From contig CAJUMQ010000010.1 of assembly GCA_910587035.1 (NCBI GenBank), forward strand, positions 17,734 through 81,733: DNA of 64,000 nucleotides, written 5' to 3'. Below, piece after piece: positions 1-8,048 of this stretch. The notes below the pieces were generated by a model. That model ran no database searches. It was not told the DNA's origin and saw only the letters and a list, made by a program, of their open reading frames with translations. This DNA comes from an uncultured Desulfovibrio sp. Its GTDB lineage: Bacteria > Desulfobacterota > Desulfovibrionia > Desulfovibrionales > Desulfovibrionaceae. Position 1 is the first letter of the stretch. Each line of letters starts with the position of its first letter. Both the position numbers and the translations under genes were made by a program.

Positions 1-123
1 TATAAAATGAATTGCCGGGGCGGCTGGCATCTTATCCCTCAGGGGAGAAAGCAGATCCGTCAGCTGGGAAAGTGCGCCATCGCCAATCATGTAATATCCA
101 ACATTCTTTGCATTACGATACAT
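1..123 (-). CDS. Iron-containing alcohol dehydrogenase family protein, N-terminal fragment
   Basis: Only the first 41 codons lie in the window; the gene continues past position 1. The translation begins MYRNAKNVGYYMIGDGAL and continues with a helix of the type SQLTDLLSPLR. This is the opening beta strand, glycine turn and helix of the group III (Fe2+-dependent) alcohol dehydrogenase fold, as in KdnB- and glycerol-dehydrogenase-like enzymes, which oxidise or reduce alcohols with NAD(P). The start ATG at 123 is preceded by a GCGAGG ribosome site. The NAD-binding and metal-ligand regions are outside the window, so the substrate cannot be judged. Confidence 0.6.
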   Translation of the reverse strand, partial: MYRNAKNVGYYMIGDGALSQLTDLLSPLRDKMPAAPAIHFI

Positions 124-597
124 AACAACCTCGCTCTATAAACATATTTTTAAGGTTGCGAAAATCATTTTCGCTGGCGGCAGGCAAAACTGGCCGGCGC
201 CGGCCGCAATGCAGCCGCTACATCCGCCAACACCTCCAGCATACTTTATGCCTCGCATTACGGCAAGAGCGGCCTTGATCAGTCAGAAACGACCCATAAT
301 GGCGCCCTGTTATGTGCAGCGCGCCTCATCTTCATGGTCACCATGGAGGATAAATCAACTATGGCAGAGTCTGTGAGCATGAGATTTTTGAGTTGAACTG
401 CCCGCCCAAAAGTTTTTTTGAATCCCTCTTTGGCGCAGCATCTCTTGCATGAAGGCAGTATATTATGCAATCCTGTTATAAAAGCTTAAATAATTATCGA
501 GGTTTCACAATTTATTTATTGATTTTGATATCAATTTTCATTAGTTTTCATGTTGCAAAAGCTGCAACAGCAATGACATTTAACCAAGGGAGCGAAC
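124..597. other. Intergenic region between divergent genes
   Basis: This 474-base gap separates the leftward dehydrogenase from the rightward mucR and should hold both promoters. The last 120 bases before mucR are AT-rich. There is a perfect 14-base palindrome at 192-205 and a short inverted repeat (GTTGCA/TGCAAC) at 553-568. A plus-strand frame is open from 154 to its stop at 394-396 and reads protein-like (for example SILYASHYGKSGLD), but it has no start codon in its first two thirds, so it is at most a gene remnant. I see no convincing intact gene here. Confidence 0.4.
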
Positions 598-1089
598 ATG
601 CCTCTGGAAGACAGAGATATTTTTCTGGCCATCTATGACAGATTTGCGGATCAGCCAATTGAGTTCATCATGGAACAGTTTGAAAAAGCCAAACGACTCA
701 ATATGGATATTGAGAAACGCATTGGCGCAAATCCCTTTGAGACCACACAGGACGAATGCGCCGAATGCGCTCCCGTGGTGGAAGATATCATAGTGGAGCC
801 GGTGGAGGCCCCTAAAAAGAGATACACGCGCAGAAGCCTGAAAGTAAAACCTGAAGATTCCATTACCGATACCGAGATTTTCTGCTGCATCTGCGGCGAG
901 CCGCGCCAGAGCCTCACCGCGAAACATCTTGGCATGCATGGCATCAGCGTGGAGGATTACAAAAAACTGTGCGGCTTTGCTCCGGATCAGCCGCTCATGT
1001 CCCGCAAGCGTCTGGCCAAGTCAAAGGAAATCATAAAGAGGGCGCAAAAGGCCAGACTGGATAAAAAAGCGGCCCAGGCCGAGGATTAA
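598..1089 (+). CDS. mucR: MucR/Ros-family zinc-finger transcriptional regulator
   Basis: A 163-residue cytoplasmic DNA-binding regulator. The C-terminal half (about residues 96-150) carries the Ros/MucR zinc finger: FCCICGE supplies the two cysteines and HLGMHG the two histidines, followed by the family segment DYKKLCGFAPDQPL. The N-terminal half is acidic and helical. Members of this family repress exopolysaccharide and virulence genes in alphaproteobacteria and are numerous in Desulfovibrio, where targets are mostly unknown. The start ATG follows AAGGGAG at ideal spacing. It stands alone, with a 12-bp perfect hairpin just downstream. Nearby surface-glycan genes are possible targets, but that is only inference. 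Confidence 0.9.
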   Translation: MPLEDRDIFLAIYDRFADQPIEFIMEQFEKAKRLNMDIEKRIGANPFETTQDECAECAPVVEDIIVEPVEAPKKRYTRRSLKVKPEDSITDTEIFCCICGEPRQSLTAKHLGMHGISVEDYKKLCGFAPDQPLMSRKRLAKSKEIIKRAQKARLDKKAAQAED

Positions 1090-1100
1090 TAGCACCAGAA

Positions 1101-1128
1101 TCAAAGCCGGCAGCAATGCCGGCTTTGA
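1101..1128 (+). terminator. Terminator-like hairpin after mucR
   Basis: A perfect 12-bp stem (TCAAAGCCGGCA / TGCCGGCTTTGA) closes on a GCAA loop, a stable GNRA tetraloop. It begins 12 bases after the mucR stop. No T-run follows, so it may stabilise the mRNA end or act as a weak terminator. Confidence 0.45.
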
Positions 1129-1190
1129 CCTCATGGGCGCATGGCGAATATGGCATATGCCGATATCATTTTGCCAGTGGGGAGCTTGGG

Positions 1191-1883
1191 ATGAGCAAAA
1201 TCACCTGGTTTGGGCATTCTGCGTTCAAAGTGGAGTCAGACGACGCCAGTGTTCTCATTGATCCTTTTTTTGCCCCAGGTTCAGGATTCACCTGGAGAGA
1301 CGCCGGCAAGCCGGATCTTGTGCTTGTCACCCATGATCATGGCGACCATGTGGGCGATGCCGTGGCCATATGCCGCGAAACTGGCGCCATGCTGGGATGC
1401 GTGGTTGGCACAGCCGCGAAAATGGCCAATCTGGGCGTGCCGGAGAGACAGATACTTAATGGCATAGGTTTCAACATTGGCGGCACCATGGAATATAAGG
1501 GCATGGCGGCCACCATGACCCAGGCCTTTCATTCCAGCGACAGTGGCGTGCCAACGGGCTTCATAATCCGCATGCCGGATGGGCTTGTGCTGTATCATGC
1601 CGGCGATACGGGGATTTTTTCCACCTTGTCACTTCTGGGAAAGCTATACCACATACAGCTTGCCCTGCTGCCAATTGGCGGGGTTTTCACGATGGATGGC
1701 CTGCAGGCTGCCAATGCCTGCAAACTGCTTGGCTGCCGCCAGGTTGTGCCCATGCATTGGGGAACATTTCCGGTGCTGGCTCAAAGCCCAGATGAATTTT
1801 GCGGCCAGGCAGCCAGGATTGCCCCCGGCTGCCAATGCCTGCCAATGCAGCGGGGCCAGAGCATGGTTATTGAGCCAATGTAG
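1191..1883 (+). CDS. UPF0173 metal-dependent hydrolase (metallo-beta-lactamase fold)
   Basis: A 230-residue soluble protein of the UPF0173/YtkL group, a small branch of the metallo-beta-lactamase superfamily whose substrates are unknown. It opens with the family start MSKITWFGHSAFKVES, then IDPFFAPG, and the metal-binding motif THDHGDHVGD. Later ligands are in FHSSDSG, YHAGDTG and PMHWGTFP. The length matches the family. The frame is open for 25 codons further upstream, but ATG 1191 follows a GGGGAGC site at good spacing and gives the family N-terminus. It is a monocistronic gene bounded by the mucR hairpin and a strong bidirectional terminator. Confidence 0.85.
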   Translation: MSKITWFGHSAFKVESDDASVLIDPFFAPGSGFTWRDAGKPDLVLVTHDHGDHVGDAVAICRETGAMLGCVVGTAAKMANLGVPERQILNGIGFNIGGTMEYKGMAATMTQAFHSSDSGVPTGFIIRMPDGLVLYHAGDTGIFSTLSLLGKLYHIQLALLPIGGVFTMDGLQAANACKLLGCRQVVPMHWGTFPVLAQSPDEFCGQAARIAPGCQCLPMQRGQSMVIEPM

Positions 1884-1914
1884 CCTGGTAAATCCTCTTT
1901 GCAGGCCCCCTTTA

Positions 1915-1955
1915 CAAAAAACAGGGCCCCGTTGGTATTCGGGGCCCTGTTTTTG
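1915..1955. terminator. Bidirectional rho-independent terminator
   Basis: A 10-bp GC-rich stem (ACAGGGCCCC, 1921-1930, with GGGGCCCTGT, 1941-1950) is flanked by an A-run on the left and a T-run on the right, so it works in both directions. It lies between two convergent genes, the UPF0173 hydrolase and the cyclophilin. Confidence 0.85.
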
Positions 1956-1988
1956 ATTCATGCGCTATTACTCTAATTAAGACCGGAT

Positions 1989-2504
1989 CTATTCAAATCT
2001 GCTGGCTTTTGAAATCAGCACCATATCCTTTGGCACATCATCATAACCACCAACGGAGCCGGTTTTAATTTTGGCGATCTTGTCCACCACATCCATGCCG
2101 TCAGTCACCTTGCCAAAGACGGCATAACCCCAGCCATCTCTGGTGGGAGCGCGGAAATCGAGAAAATCATTGTCCGCATGGTTGATGAAAAATTGCGCCG
2201 TGGCGCTGTGCGGGTCGCCGGTTCTGGCCATGGCAATGGCGCCGCGCTCATTTTTCAGGCCATTGTCCGCTTCGTTCTTCACTGGTTCGCGAGTATCTTT
2301 CTCACGCATCTTCGCATCCAGCCCACCGCCCTGGATCATGAAACCAGGGATCACGCGATGAAAGATGGTATTGTCATAAAAGCCATCATCAACATATTTC
2401 AGGAAGTTGGCCACGGTTTCCGGGGCCTTGTCCGGATAGAGTTCAAGAAGGATGTCTCCTTCTGTTGTCTCCAGCAATACTTCTGTATTTTTTGTTTCCG
2501 ACAT
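1989..2504 (-). CDS. ppiB: Peptidyl-prolyl cis-trans isomerase, cyclophilin type
   Basis: A 171-residue single-domain cyclophilin that catalyses proline cis-trans isomerisation during protein folding. Recognised by TTEGDILLELYPDKAPETVANF, then FHRVIPGFMIQGG with the catalytic Arg, QFFINHADNDFLD, and GYAVFGKVTDGMDVVDKI. No signal peptide is visible, so it should be cytoplasmic. ATG 2504 follows GGAG at good spacing. It lies 32 bases downstream of dctM and may be transcribed with the TRAP genes, ending at the shared terminator at 1915-1955. Nothing is missing from the active site. Confidence 0.93.
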   Translation of the reverse strand: MSETKNTEVLLETTEGDILLELYPDKAPETVANFLKYVDDGFYDNTIFHRVIPGFMIQGGGLDAKMREKDTREPVKNEADNGLKNERGAIAMARTGDPHSATAQFFINHADNDFLDFRAPTRDGWGYAVFGKVTDGMDVVDKIAKIKTGSVGGYDDVPKDMVLISKASRFE

Positions 2505-2536
2505 GTCTGCTCCAATCTTGGCAATTTTTTAGTTGG

Positions 2537-3814
2537 TTAGCGCATGAGCGCGGGCATGAAAGTGATTATGGACGGGAAATAGGTAAACAGCACCAGATCC
2601 ACCAGAAGCATCAGCAGATATGGCATCACTTTTGCCGTCACCTTGTCAATGGAAATACCTGTGATGGATGACACAACAAAAAGATCAAGACCAACAGGCG
2701 GAGTGATGCAGCCAATGGCAAGGTTGATGACCATCAGGACGCCAAAGAAGACCGGATCGATGCCCATGCCCAGAGCCACAGGCAGCAGGATGGGTGTGAG
2801 AATGACCACCGCGGCCGAGGCATTGATCAGGGTGCCTATGAACAGCAGAAGAATATTCACCAGCATCAGGAAGATCAGGGGGCTGGTGGTGAGTGTGGCG
2901 AATGATTGCGCCAGCATGTGGGGAACCTGGGCATTTGTGAGAATCCAGCCAAAAAGGTTTGCTGCGCCAACCACAAACATGATCATGGTTGTATTGTAGG
3001 CCGCATTCAAAAGTGTTCTGGGCAGGTCCTTGAGCTTAAGTTCCCTATAGACAAAAAAGCCCACCAGTGCGCCGTACACAGCTGCCACGGCGGCCGCCTC
3101 CGTAGGTGTGAAGATGCCGGTATATATGCCGCCAAGAATGATCACAGGCATCATCAAGGCCCAAAAGCATTCACGGAAGGAGCGCAGGATGCGGGCAAAC
3201 GAAAATTTGCCCTCGCCCTTGTAGCCATTCCTTTTGGAAATAACCCAGCTGACAAGGCACATGGTGACGCCCATGAGGATGCCAGGTACAAAACCGGCCA
3301 TGAACAGGTCGGCAATGCTGGTGTTGGCAATGGAGCCATACACAACCATGGTGATGGATGGGGGGATGACAATGCCGACAGTGCCGCCGCTTGCCACCAC
3401 TGCAGCCGCAAAGGAGCGCGGGTAGCCGCGTTTCTCCATCTCGTCGATCATGGCCGCGCCAATGGCAGCAGTTGTGGCTGCCGATGAGCCGGAGAGAGCG
3501 GCGAAAAACATGCCTGCCACGGCCACCACCAGGGCGAGGCCTCCGGCAAGCGCGCCCACCAGCGCCATGGCAAAATCCACAATGCGCCGGGTGACGCCGC
3601 CTTCACTCATAAAGGCGCCCGCAAGCATAAAGAATGGCACAGCCATGAAGGAGAAGGAATCCACGGATGTGAACATTCTCTGCACAACCACAACCAGGGG
3701 CATATCCTGCACGGCATAAAGCACAATGGCGGAAGAAAGGCCAAGGCCAACGCCAATGGAGGCGCCTGTGGACAATATCAGTATAAAGGAGATTAGTATT
3801 ACCCAGAGAGTCAT
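2537..3814 (-). CDS. dctM: TRAP transporter large permease (DctM)
   Basis: A 425-residue polytopic inner-membrane protein, the large subunit of a tripartite ATP-independent periplasmic transporter, which uses an ion gradient to bring in organic acids handed over by the binding protein. Hydrophobic segments cover nearly the whole length (about 12). Family motifs include ALSGSSAATTAAIGAAMIDEM, GIVIPPSI, GIYTGIFTPTEAAAVA and GCITPPVGLDLFVVSSI. Length is normal. It is the last TRAP gene of dctPQM; the DctQ stop is 9 bases upstream of its start, implying coupled translation. C4-dicarboxylates are the commonest substrates, but sequence alone does not fix this. Confidence 0.93.
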   Translation of the reverse strand: MTLWVILISFILILSTGASIGVGLGLSSAIVLYAVQDMPLVVVVQRMFTSVDSFSFMAVPFFMLAGAFMSEGGVTRRIVDFAMALVGALAGGLALVVAVAGMFFAALSGSSAATTAAIGAAMIDEMEKRGYPRSFAAAVVASGGTVGIVIPPSITMVVYGSIANTSIADLFMAGFVPGILMGVTMCLVSWVISKRNGYKGEGKFSFARILRSFRECFWALMMPVIILGGIYTGIFTPTEAAAVAAVYGALVGFFVYRELKLKDLPRTLLNAAYNTTMIMFVVGAANLFGWILTNAQVPHMLAQSFATLTTSPLIFLMLVNILLLFIGTLINASAAVVILTPILLPVALGMGIDPVFFGVLMVINLAIGCITPPVGLDLFVVSSITGISIDKVTAKVMPYLLMLLVDLVLFTYFPSIITFMPALMR

Positions 3815-3823
3815 GGCCCGCTC

Positions 3824-4333
3824 CTACTTGATTTCCCTGGCTGGCGTTTGCAGGACATTCACAAGATTGGCAATGGTATAGAGCAGCATAATCCCGCAGC
3901 CGAAGGGAATGACAATATAGACCCAGGACATGGGTATCATCATTGCGGGCGAGGTCTGGTAACTGGTGCGCGCCACCATCTGTATGCCGCACCACACCAT
4001 TATGCCAAGAAAGATTATGGTGAAGACATCAGCGAGGATATTCAAAAACTTGAGAGTTGCGCCCTTGACCCGGCTGGTGAGGGTTTCAATGCACATATGG
4101 CCCCCATAGCGCGCCACCAGGGGCAGGGAGAGAAATACTACCCAGACAAACAGGTATCTGGCCAGTTCCTCGCCAAAATATGGAGTGTAGTTGAATATAT
4201 AGCGCGTTATAACCTGGCCGAAAACCAGCAGGAGCATAATGCCGTTGCCAACCACCACAAGCGCCTTGAGAATCCAGTCCAGGGCCGCAAAAAATTTTGC
4301 GACAGGACCTTGCCGTCCTGGTTCGTCTTTCAT
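3824..4333 (-). CDS. dctQ: TRAP transporter small permease (DctQ)
   Basis: A 169-residue inner-membrane protein with four predicted hydrophobic segments, the small membrane subunit that pairs with DctM. The typical pattern is visible: LLLVFGQVITRYIFNYTP, then EELARYLFVWVVFLSLP, then a periplasmic/cytoplasmic GGHMCIETLTSR segment. The start at 4333 is preceded by GAGGTAA. It lies between dctP and dctM; the 91-base gap after dctP contains a strong hairpin that may lower its expression relative to the binding protein. Sequence and context agree well. Confidence 0.92.
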   Translation of the reverse strand: MKDEPGRQGPVAKFFAALDWILKALVVVGNGIMLLLVFGQVITRYIFNYTPYFGEELARYLFVWVVFLSLPLVARYGGHMCIETLTSRVKGATLKFLNILADVFTIIFLGIMVWCGIQMVARTSYQTSPAMMIPMSWVYIVIPFGCGIMLLYTIANLVNVLQTPAREIK

Positions 4334-4363
4334 GATGTGTTACCTCTGTGGGCGGAGGGAATT

Positions 4364-4415
4364 TGGAAAAAGGCGGCTGCGCCCGGCTTCTGGTGAGGAG
4401 GCACGGGCGCAGCCG
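4364..4415 (-). terminator. Intercistronic hairpin/attenuator between dctP and dctQ
   Basis: A perfect 12-bp GC-rich stem (4374-4385 with 4404-4415) with an 18-base loop starts ten bases after the dctP stop. Read in the direction of transcription it is followed by CCTTTTTCC. This is the layout of a partial terminator or 3'-end stabiliser and would give more DctP than DctQM, as is common for binding-protein transport operons. Confidence 0.6.
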
Positions 4416-4424
4416 AAAAGCGGT

Positions 4425-5396
4425 TTACTGGATGGCCTGGATGGCCTTGATGTTCTTGTCGCCAAAACGCTTGGCGTAGGTATCCCATACTGGACGGGTG
4501 GCCTTTGCAAAGGCCTCCTTGTCCACATCGTCATTGACCTGGGTTGTGCCGGCATCCTTGATTTGCTGCAGGAATTTGCCCTCAAGATCGCGGCAGAGCT
4601 GTCTTTCCCAGTCGCGGGTGTCTATGGCCGCCTGGCGCACAATCTCCTGCTGCTGGGGGGTCAGCTTGTTCCAGGCAATCTTGCTGATAAGCAGCGGCTC
4701 CGAGGCGTAGGTATGCCCGGTGAGCGAGAGATACTTCTGAACCTCGTTGAAACGCTTTGTGGCTATGTGCCCCAGCGGATTCTCCTGGCCATCGATGACA
4801 CCCTTCTGGAGAGCTGTATACAACTCGCTCATGGCCATGGGCGTGGGGCTGGCGCCAAGGGATTTCATCATTTCAATATAGACAGGCTGCTCCATGACGC
4901 GCATCTTGAGGCCCTTCATGTCCCCGGGCTCTTTCACGGCATGCTTGTTGTTCGTCATGTGGCGCACGCCATTCTCCCATATGGCCAGGGTAATCATGCC
5001 GCGATCCTCGCCCTTCTTGGCCAGGTCCATGCCCACTGTGTCCAGCGCCTTGTAGGCATGATTCACATCACGAAAAATAAATGGCAGATCAAAAACAGCC
5101 ACTTCGGGAATAAAATTGCCAAGCACGGCCGTGCCGGTGAGGGTCATATCAACGGTGCCAAGGCCAAGACCTTCAACAAGATCCCTCTGGTTGCCCAGCT
5201 GGCTGGATGGGAAAACCTTGACATCGATTTCGCCATTGCTGCGCTCCTTCACCAGTTTGGCGAAGTGATCAGCTCCCTGGCCATAGACATTTTCCGGCTC
5301 GGCGATATGGCCAAGTTTGAGAGTGACTGGCGCAGCCATGGATATTGAGGCCGAAAGCAGCAGGACCGCTGCCGCTGCAAAAAAAGATCGTAACAT
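4425..5396 (-). CDS. dctP: TRAP transporter periplasmic substrate-binding protein (DctP)
   Basis: A 323-residue periplasmic solute receptor. The signal peptide is MLRSFFAAAAVLLLSASISMA, followed by the mature start APVTLKLGHIAEPENVYGQGA, typical of the DctP family. Further family segments are VKVFPSSQLGNQRDLVEGL, FDLPFIFRD and QKGVIDGQENPLGHIATKRF. The frame stays open for 32 codons upstream, but ATG 5396 has an AGGGAG ribosome site and gives a proper signal peptide, so I chose it. It is the first gene of dctPQM. The ligand is probably a C4-dicarboxylate or related acid. Confidence 0.93.
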   Translation of the reverse strand: MLRSFFAAAAVLLLSASISMAAPVTLKLGHIAEPENVYGQGADHFAKLVKERSNGEIDVKVFPSSQLGNQRDLVEGLGLGTVDMTLTGTAVLGNFIPEVAVFDLPFIFRDVNHAYKALDTVGMDLAKKGEDRGMITLAIWENGVRHMTNNKHAVKEPGDMKGLKMRVMEQPVYIEMMKSLGASPTPMAMSELYTALQKGVIDGQENPLGHIATKRFNEVQKYLSLTGHTYASEPLLISKIAWNKLTPQQQEIVRQAAIDTRDWERQLCRDLEGKFLQQIKDAGTTQVNDDVDKEAFAKATRPVWDTYAKRFGDKNIKAIQAIQ

Positions 5397-5571
5397 GAAT
5401 TTCTCCCTCTGGTTTGCCTGAAAACTGGGATGCGTATGCATCTTCGCTGGGGAATAATCTCCCCGCACAAGGCGTGATTCGCGCAGGTTCATTCCGCGCC
5501 CGGCTTTGCAGGCAGTGCCGCCTTATGGCTCGCCTCTCCGCCTCACGCCAAAAATAACCGTTATTGCAAAG

Positions 5572-5600
5572 ACAATAGCTTGCAAGCACCCGGTTGGCAA
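5572..5600 (-). promoter_or_regulatory. Candidate sigma-70 promoter for dctPQM
   Basis: On the minus strand TTGCCA (5595-5600) and TATTGT (5572-5577) are separated by 17 bases. This would leave a leader of about 170 bases before dctP, which contains a small inverted repeat (GGGGA/TCCCC) around 5450-5465. Both hexamers deviate from consensus, so this is tentative. Confidence 0.35.
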
Positions 5601-5653
5601 GAATTTAAACACATATCACAGCCAGGCCTGATGCAAAAAGGCTTAACTTCGTA

Positions 5654-5682
5654 TTGAAAAAATGGCGGTTCGGTTTTATTTT
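5654..5682 (+). promoter_or_regulatory. Candidate sigma-70 promoter for rfbC
   Basis: TTGAAA (5654-5659) and TATTTT (5677-5682) are 17 bases apart. Transcription would begin near 5689, which supports ATG 5718 rather than the upstream GTG at 5694 as the rfbC start. Confidence 0.45.
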
Positions 5683-5717
5683 CCATACATCAAGTGCTAA
5701 TAACAGGATTGCTGCAA

Positions 5718-6251
5718 ATGGATGTGATAAAAACGCCCATTGCGGGGGTGTTGCTGATCAAGCCTTTGGTCAGGCGCGACAGCCGTGGCTATTTTGTCGA
5801 AACATGGCAAAAGCGGCGCTATGAGGAGGCCGGCATTGAGCTGCCTTTTGTCCAGGACAACCGCTCCCTTTCGCAAAAAAACACCTTAAGGGGCATGCAT
5901 TTTCAAATTCGTCACCCCCAGGGCAAGCTGGTCAGCTGCCCCCTTGGCTCCGTTTATGATGTGGCCTGTGACATCCGGCCCAATTCCCCAACCTATGGCC
6001 AGTGGTACGGGGTGGAGCTGAATGAGGAAAACCAGTGGCAGCTATGGATCGCGCCAGGTCTGGCCCATGGTTTCGCCGTATTGAGCGACTGCGCGCTGTT
6101 CGAATACAAGTGCACGGATTATTACCAGCCTGGGGATGAGGGCGCTTTTGTCTGGAATGATCCTTTCTTCAACATCTCCTGGCCTGTGGTAACCCCCACC
6201 CTCTCCCACAAGGATGCCACTGCGCCGTGTTGGAAGCCGGAAAAGGCCTGA
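5718..6251 (+). CDS. rfbC: dTDP-4-dehydrorhamnose 3,5-epimerase
   Basis: A 177-residue cytoplasmic cupin enzyme of the dTDP-L-rhamnose pathway, epimerising dTDP-4-keto-6-deoxyglucose at C3 and C5. Diagnostic segments are DSRGYFVETW, FVQDNRSLSQKNTLRGMHFQ with the catalytic His, GQWYGVELNEENQWQLWI, PGLAHGFAVLSD, and the EYKCTDYYQPGDEGA segment with the active-site Tyr. ATG 5718 gives the family N-terminus; a GTG eight codons upstream is possible but sits too close to the promoter. The other rfb genes are not in the window. The glycosyltransferases that follow suggest a role in LPS or other surface glycan. Confidence 0.92.
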   Translation: MDVIKTPIAGVLLIKPLVRRDSRGYFVETWQKRRYEEAGIELPFVQDNRSLSQKNTLRGMHFQIRHPQGKLVSCPLGSVYDVACDIRPNSPTYGQWYGVELNEENQWQLWIAPGLAHGFAVLSDCALFEYKCTDYYQPGDEGAFVWNDPFFNISWPVVTPTLSHKDATAPCWKPEKA

Positions 6252-6408
6252 CCCGGAGCTGCGCCTTCCTTGACGCCCAGGCAAGGTAAAGCCACCTTTT
6301 TGGCGAAAGATCCTTTGGCCGCAGGACAATGACATCAATCCCGGAAACATGGCCGGTTGACCGGTCAATTGTCAGCCATCCAACCATGCATATTACTCAG
6401 GAGCATCA

Positions 6409-6735
6409 GTGAATCTGCTGGCATATGTCACAATTCCGTCAAGGGAGGAAGCCCTCGCCATTGCCAGGATGCTGGTGCAAAAAGGTTGCGCAGCCGGCGC
6501 AAACATGATTGGCCCCGTCTGCTCAACCTACCGCTGGCAGGGTGAAATCCGGCAGCGTGAGGAATGGCTCCTCCTGGCCCAGACCACATCAGGACAATTT
6601 GAATCACTTAAAGCCTCCATCCTTGCCAGCCATACCGATAAGGTGCCCTGCATCATGGCTTTGCCCATAACTGATGGCCATAGGCAATTTCTGGACTGGA
6701 TTGGGGCCAGTTGCGGGAGCAGCCCATGCGCATAG
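6409..6735 (+). CDS. cutA: CutA1 divalent-cation tolerance protein
   Basis: A 108-residue trimeric cytoplasmic protein of the CutA1 family, linked to copper and other divalent-metal tolerance, though its true function is unsettled. The pattern YVTIPSREEALAIARMLVQKG, then VCSTYRWQGEIRQREEWLLL, and CIMALPITDGHRQFLDWI matches the family beginning to end. The start is GTG at 6409, preceded by AGGAG at good spacing. Its last ten bases overlap the start of the next gene, a glycosyltransferase, so translation is coupled. The C-terminal tail GASCGSSPCA is cysteine-containing and shorter than usual. Confidence 0.85.
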   Translation: MNLLAYVTIPSREEALAIARMLVQKGCAAGANMIGPVCSTYRWQGEIRQREEWLLLAQTTSGQFESLKASILASHTDKVPCIMALPITDGHRQFLDWIGASCGSSPCA

Positions 6736-7889
6736 CCATAATCTGCCTGGACGGCAAGGCTCCGCCCAACGCCCTGGAGGATATCTGGCGCCAGGATCTG
6801 GACAGGGAGTACGCAAGTCTTGAAAAATTGTATGCCACCATCATCGCCAGGCACATGCGAGATGGCGGCAAACTGGCTCCAGTTATTGTTTGCGACCGCA
6901 ATTCCAGTCTGGAGGCCATGGCCAGGGATTTAAACCTGCCCACGCTGCCCGTGGGTGGTCCCATAGCAGGCTATGCGCGTTTCTGGCGCTGGCAGAGGAA
7001 ATTTCCAGCGCTGATGCTTCTGGCCATTGGCTCAAAAAGCCTGCGCTTTACCCGCTCAGCCCTGCGCATGCGCGGCAAAAGAACAACAGTCCCATGCGCG
7101 GCTTTTTTGCTTCGCGCCCCCACAGCCGGCATGGAGGGCAGTCTGGCCCTGCTACGCCATTGCATTTGCGGATCATCTTTCATTGCGGACAAAATTGGCT
7201 CGGCCCTGGACAAAGTGTCCGCAAAAAAGATCGCCAAGCATCAGCCGGAGCTCACCATCTCCCCACCATGCCTGGACCTGGAGGCCTACAAAACCCCTGC
7301 GCAACCATTTATATCTGAAAATGGAGCACATTTTGTATTTGGCATGTCCTCCAGCCTTCTGCCCAGGTCTGGCGCCCTGCAGGTGGTACGCGCCATGGGC
7401 TCCATGTGGCTCAGGGAAGAGCTGCCCCCCTGGGAAGTGCGCATGTTTGGCACAGGACCGCGCTACCAGGAAATTCTCTCCGGGGCCCAGAATCTTGGCG
7501 TGGCATCCCGTCTCTCAATTCTTGCGGATCAGCCGCTCCCCTATTCGGCATCCATGTGCCATGCGTGGCTGGCGCCGGGCACTGATGATAATGAGCTGCC
7601 CGAGACACTGTGGTGCGGTTTTGCCTCCGGACTCCCGGTCATCTGTTCGCATAGCCCTCTTCACAGGGAGCGAATGCAGATTTTCCCGGCCAATGCGGCC
7701 CTGCGTGTAGATAATGCCAATCCGCAGGAGTTGGCCAGGGCGATGATTGGGGTCATGCGCGACCATCGCCTGAGACAGAGACTGGTGGCAAGCGCCGCAT
7801 CCGAGAGACAGGCCATTGGACTTGAGGCCATGGCCCGCAGAATAGGCGACCTTCTTGAAAGCTGGATGCCCCGCGAAGCTGGGGCCTGA
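6726..7889 (+). CDS. Glycosyltransferase, GT-B fold (GT4-like)
   Basis: A 387-residue protein starting MRIAIICLDGKAPPNALEDIW. The second half has the GT-B nucleotide-sugar-binding layout: FVFGMSSSLLPRSGALQVVRAM, VRMFGTGPRYQEILSGAQNLG, and the acidic region APGTDDNELPETLWCGFASGLPV with the family ELP.T.WCG..SG.PV arrangement. This is the layout of GT4-type transferases that build LPS or exopolysaccharide. No membrane segment is seen. ATG 6726 follows GGGAGC and overlaps the cutA stop; an upstream TTG at 6711 in frame is less likely. Acceptor and sugar are unknown. It follows rfbC and cutA. Confidence 0.75.
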   Translation: MRIAIICLDGKAPPNALEDIWRQDLDREYASLEKLYATIIARHMRDGGKLAPVIVCDRNSSLEAMARDLNLPTLPVGGPIAGYARFWRWQRKFPALMLLAIGSKSLRFTRSALRMRGKRTTVPCAAFLLRAPTAGMEGSLALLRHCICGSSFIADKIGSALDKVSAKKIAKHQPELTISPPCLDLEAYKTPAQPFISENGAHFVFGMSSSLLPRSGALQVVRAMGSMWLREELPPWEVRMFGTGPRYQEILSGAQNLGVASRLSILADQPLPYSASMCHAWLAPGTDDNELPETLWCGFASGLPVICSHSPLHRERMQIFPANAALRVDNANPQELARAMIGVMRDHRLRQRLVASAASERQAIGLEAMARRIGDLLESWMPREAGA

Positions 7890-7907
7890 AAAGCGCTTCC
7901 TTGCACA

Positions 7908-7933
7908 CTTGCAGTGTTTTCGCCCACTGCAAG
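7908..7933. repeat. Inverted repeat after the glycosyltransferase
   Basis: A perfect 9-bp stem (CTTGCAGTG / CACTGCAAG) with an 8-base loop lies 18 bases after the stop of the rightward glycosyltransferase. No T-run follows on either strand, so its role as terminator is uncertain. The rest of the interval up to 8048 shows no gene. Confidence 0.4.
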
Positions 7934-8048
7934 ATCATGGCATGGGCTGCTGAAATTGGGCACACTCCACAGCATGTATTTCATTATCATGTAAAACATG
8001 CTATATCGCGGTCTTGGAGACATCTTTTCGTATTAATACAAATGATGT

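Noticed and set aside
279..470. A 63-codon leftward open frame upstream of mucR
   Set aside because: It reads as unrelated Cys/Lys/Met-rich sequence, has no ribosome site, and occupies the expected promoter region between divergent genes.
526..540. Fur-box-like sequence TGATATCAATTTTCA before mucR
   Set aside because: Several mismatches to TGAAAATCATTTTCA and no iron-related gene next to it; AT-rich promoter sequence gives such matches by chance.
4239..5348. Long rightward open frame opposite dctP
   Set aside because: It is antisense to a clear TRAP binding protein and its composition (His/Gly/Leu-rich) is that of a shadow frame.
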